A DNA stretch of 64,000 nucleotides from Arcticibacterium sp964021845 (GTDB lineage Bacteria; Bacteroidota; Bacteroidia; Cytophagales; Spirosomataceae). Below the pieces are notes generated by a model, which had not been told where the DNA came from, searched no databases, and was given only the letters and a program-made list of their open reading frames with translations. The stretch spans positions 186,001 to 250,000 of the forward strand of contig NZ_CAXHZC010000007.1 in NCBI RefSeq assembly GCF_964021845.1. Reading direction: 5' to 3'. How positions within the stretch are numbered: position 1 is the first letter of the stretch; every line of letters starts with the position of its first letter. The position numbers were made by a program, and so were the translations under genes. Shown here piece after piece: positions 61,633-64,000 of this stretch.

Positions 61633-62532
61633 ATGAATTTTCAAAATGCACTATTAGAACTCCAAAATGACAAATTACTGCTATTTGCCATTCCACTTTT
61701 CTTAGTCTCTGCCGCTATTGAATATGTTTTTGCGAAAGAAAAACACCCAAACCTTTATAATAGAAAAGACTTCTGGGTTTCTATTTCTATGGGTGTTTTT
61801 AGTAGCATCGTAGAGTTCCTGCCTAAGATTCTTGCTTTTATAGCTTTCCTTTTTCTACATGAATTTAGTCCACTAAAAGATATTATACAGCGTCAGTGGT
61901 GGGCATGGATACTACTTTTCTTTCTTGATGACTTTAGCTATTACTGGTTTCACAGATTAAACCATGAAGTCAGGCTTTTCTGGGCAGGGCATGTGCCTCA
62001 CCACTCCTCTATTCATATGAACTTTGGTACGGCATTAAGGCAAGGTGTAGGCGAAAGAATCCATAAGTTCATCTTTTGGCTTTGGCTGCCTCTTCTGGGT
62101 TTTGACCCATTAATGATTTTCACCATGATTTCGCTTAATCTACTTTACCAATTTTTTGTCCATACCGAGCTTGTTAAAAAACTGCCAAACTGGTACGAAG
62201 CCATTTTTAATACACCCTCACACCACAGAGTGCATCACGCTTCCAATATTCGTTATTTAGACTGTAACCATGCCGGTGTTTTAATAATATGGGATAAAAT
62301 ATTCGGGACTTTCTCTGAAGAACTAGATATTGAAAAACCGGTTTATGGCCTTACAGTGAACATTGAAACTTATAACCCGCTTAAAGTAGCAAGTCACGAA
62401 TATGCTGCTATCTGGAGTGATGTAAAAAGAGCCTCGAAACTTTCAGATAAGTTGCGTTATATTTTTAAAGCACCCGGCTGGAGTCATGATGGAGAAGATA
62501 AAAGGGCCAAAACTTTAAGAAAAAACTCATAG
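61633..62532 (+). CDS. Alkylglycerol monooxygenase-like di-iron membrane hydroxylase
   Basis: 299 residues from ATG 61633. Several membrane helices and the eight-histidine pattern: WFHRLNHEV (His107, His111), HVPHHSS (His120, His123, His124) followed by the TALRQ block, and TPSHHRVHHASN (His197, 198, 201, 202). The end AGVLIIWDKIFGTF, PVYGLT and FKAPGW resembles the animal alkylglycerol monooxygenase AGMO/TMEM195 more than sterol desaturases. AGMO cleaves ether lipids to glycerol derivatives and fatty aldehydes using tetrahydrobiopterin. Follows the XRE gene but has its own -7 box. Confidence 0.8.
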   Translation: MNFQNALLELQNDKLLLFAIPLFLVSAAIEYVFAKEKHPNLYNRKDFWVSISMGVFSSIVEFLPKILAFIAFLFLHEFSPLKDIIQRQWWAWILLFFLDDFSYYWFHRLNHEVRLFWAGHVPHHSSIHMNFGTALRQGVGERIHKFIFWLWLPLLGFDPLMIFTMISLNLLYQFFVHTELVKKLPNWYEAIFNTPSHHRVHHASNIRYLDCNHAGVLIIWDKIFGTFSEELDIEKPVYGLTVNIETYNPLKVASHEYAAIWSDVKRASKLSDKLRYIFKAPGWSHDGEDKRAKTLRKNS

Positions 62533-62609
62533 GAAAGACAAATAGCTAGAAAGCAAATCTTTAAAATGATTTAATATTGACCTCTGTGCAACTTGGCATT
62601 TCATTTCAC

Positions 62610-62617
62610 TACCTTTG
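62610..62617 (+). promoter_or_regulatory. -7 box for the DUF2911 gene
   Basis: TACCTTTG, exact TAnnTTTG, 34 bases before the start codon. No TTG at the right distance. Confidence 0.45.
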
Positions 62618-62651
62618 AATTGATTTAAAAAACTAATACAAAATTTCACAA

Positions 62652-63473
62652 ATGAAAAAATTACTACTAGGTTTTGCTGTACTTTTCTCTTTATCTGTAA
62701 CAGCTCAAGACCTTAAAACTCCAGCTCCAAGTACACACCAAACTATTACACAAGAGTTTGCCCTATCTAGCATCGAAATTGACTATTCTCGTCCTTCTAT
62801 GAAAGGTCGTAATATTTTTGGTGGATTAGTTCCTTTCGATGAAAAATGGAGAACAGGTGCTAATGCCCCTACTACTTTCACTTTTGGTCAAGATGTAACC
62901 GTAGGCGGAAAAGCTGTTAAAGCTGGTAAATATTCTGTAATCACGGCACCAGGTAGATCTTCTTGGGAAGTGATGCTTTGTAAAGATGGCACTAGTGTTT
63001 ACAACTTCAAAGAGGAGAATGTAGTCACTACCTTTACTGCAAACTCTATCAATCTTCCGTTTGATGTTGAAACCTTCACTATCATGGTAAGTAATGTTAA
63101 AGATAACTCAGCTGATATTGATATTCTATGGGCTAATAAAATGGCAACTATTTCTGTAAGTGCTGATATTGACTCTGAAATCATGAGCCAAATAGATAAG
63201 GTAATGAACAACGATAACAAACCTTATTATGCTGCAGCAAGTTATTACTTCGAAAACGGTAAAGATGACAACAAGGCACTTGAATGGGCTAAAAAAGCAG
63301 CTGATGCTCAGCCAGAAGCTTACTGGGTAAGACATCTATTAGCAAAAGCTAATGCTAAAGTAGGTAACAAAACAGCTGCCATTGCTGCTGCTAAAGCTTC
63401 TATGGACTTAGCCCAAAAAGCTGGTAATATGGACTATGTAAGACTTAATGAGGCTTTGATTAAAGGTCTTTAG
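62652..63473 (+). CDS. DUF2911 secreted protein
   Basis: 273 residues. Signal peptide MKKLLLGFAVLFSLSVTAQ. The DUF2911 core includes ALSSIEIDYSRPSMKGRNIF, EKWRTGANAPTTFTFGQDV and GKYSVITAPGRSSWEVMLCK. A C-terminal helical, TPR-like part (AASYYFENGKDDNKALEWAK onward) is present. Common in Bacteroidota, function unknown, presumably periplasmic. Its codon use (rich in GCT/GGT) suggests strong expression. Confidence 0.85.
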   Translation: MKKLLLGFAVLFSLSVTAQDLKTPAPSTHQTITQEFALSSIEIDYSRPSMKGRNIFGGLVPFDEKWRTGANAPTTFTFGQDVTVGGKAVKAGKYSVITAPGRSSWEVMLCKDGTSVYNFKEENVVTTFTANSINLPFDVETFTIMVSNVKDNSADIDILWANKMATISVSADIDSEIMSQIDKVMNNDNKPYYAAASYYFENGKDDNKALEWAKKAADAQPEAYWVRHLLAKANAKVGNKTAAIAAAKASMDLAQKAGNMDYVRLNEALIKGL

Positions 63474-63495
63474 GAAGTAAAATCCCCTAACATTG

Positions 63496-63527
63496 AAACG
63501 TGGAGTCAAACGGCTCTGCGTTTTTTT
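63496..63527 (+). terminator. Terminator after the DUF2911 gene
   Basis: AAACGTGGAGTC (63496-63507), loop AAAC, GGCTCTGCGTTT (63512-63523) with three G-U pairs, running into seven T (63521-63527). Confidence 0.75.
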
Positions 63528-63607
63528 ATGCCCTAATATGGCCTGTCGTTTAATTATTCTAAAACATATTGGTAGTTTAAGGCTTTCAATTCAACCTTAT
63601 TCACTAA

Positions 63608-64000
63608 ATGAAAACTATTTCACTCTCTGGTTTATTCGTATTTCTTATTTCATTAAGCCTATCGGCTCAAAAAGCTTCTTCTTATCAAACCTTTAGTTCA
63701 GACGGTGCATGGTGCTGGTTTTCTGACCCAAGAGCAGTTCAAATTAATGATAAAATATATGCTGGCTGGGTAGCTACCGATGGTAGTATCATGGTGGCGA
63801 GTCATAATCAAAACACAGGTGAAACTAAGGAAGTCAATATATCTCCGCAGTTTAATAAAGACGACCACGCTAACCCGTCTTTTTTAGTACTTCCTGATAA
63901 ACGATTGATGGTATTTTTCTCGGCACATTCTACTTTAGGAAGAGGAGAAAAAGAACCTGCCATAACCTATGCCACCACCACAAACCCAGAAGATATAAGC
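63608..64000 (+). CDS. BNR_4-family secreted glycan-related protein (3' end outside window)
   Basis: 131 codons open to the right edge, starting ATG 63608. Signal peptide MKTISLSGLFVFLISLSLSA, then SSDGAWCWFSDPRAVQ, the hallmark N-terminus of BNR_4 repeat proteins, and MVASHNQNTGETKEV. These seven-bladed propeller proteins are found beside, or as, lyases and hydrolases for ulvan-like or pectic glycans. The active site, if any, lies in the missing part. Confidence 0.75.
   Translation, partial: MKTISLSGLFVFLISLSLSAQKASSYQTFSSDGAWCWFSDPRAVQINDKIYAGWVATDGSIMVASHNQNTGETKEVNISPQFNKDDHANPSFLVLPDKRLMVFFSAHSTLGRGEKEPAITYATTTNPEDIS

Overview
The window is AT-rich chromosomal DNA from a member of the Bacteroidota, probably a Cytophagales-type marine or aquatic heterotroph; no genus is claimed. 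The evidence is a SusC/RagA TonB-linked receptor, a protein with a type IX secretion (T9SS) C-terminal domain, an ECF sigma factor followed by a beta-barrel protein, many lipoproteins, formylglycine-type sulfatases, and promoters that fit the Bacteroidota consensus TTG-N19 or so-TAnnTTTG instead of -35/-10 boxes. Several genes have this -7 box immediately before the ATG.

Layout: 1-2604 is the 5' part of a SusC-like receptor on the minus strand, then a 630-base regulatory gap. 3.2-6.1 kb holds a TolC/HlyD pair without a pump. 6.2-11.5 kb is housekeeping (gpsA; dodecin, HIT protein and greA on the minus strand; fmt; typA). 11.7-15.9 kb has four glycosyltransferases. 15.9-19.2 kb has ribD, an ECF sigma factor and an unusual inner-membrane-anchored barrel protein. 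19.2-26.8 kb holds fadD, gyrB, an NagX/HGSNAT-like acyltransferase, sppA and recX.

26.9-33.5 kb is a compact lipid-oxidation operon: GMC oxidoreductase, di-iron hydroxylase of the sterol-desaturase family, KASIII, class-3 aldehyde dehydrogenase and acyl-CoA ligase. It is the most interesting unit here, because it contains the enzyme classes needed to take an alkyl or ether-lipid chain to acyl-CoA. 33.5-39 kb has a lone FGE-like gene next to a duplicated palindrome, an SGLT-type symporter, and a malonate uptake/activation operon (madM, madL, matB-like). An initiator tRNA-fMet is transcribed divergently from that operon. A DUF433 antitoxin with a truncated PIN-like toxin follows, then era, a DMT transporter, der and a lipoprotein.

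44.7-56.4 kb is a carbohydrate region: a T9SS alpha-amylase, a sulfatase/GH2/sulfatase operon, and a nucleoside hydrolase/ribokinase pair. 56.4-58.1 kb encodes a beta-helix surface protein with an in-frame G10 tract that could slip. 58.3-64 kb has an ABC exporter, a small lipoprotein, a DUF2975/XRE pair with a clear palindromic operator, an alkylglycerol-monooxygenase-like hydroxylase, a DUF2911 protein, and the start of a BNR_4 glycan-related protein that runs off the right edge.
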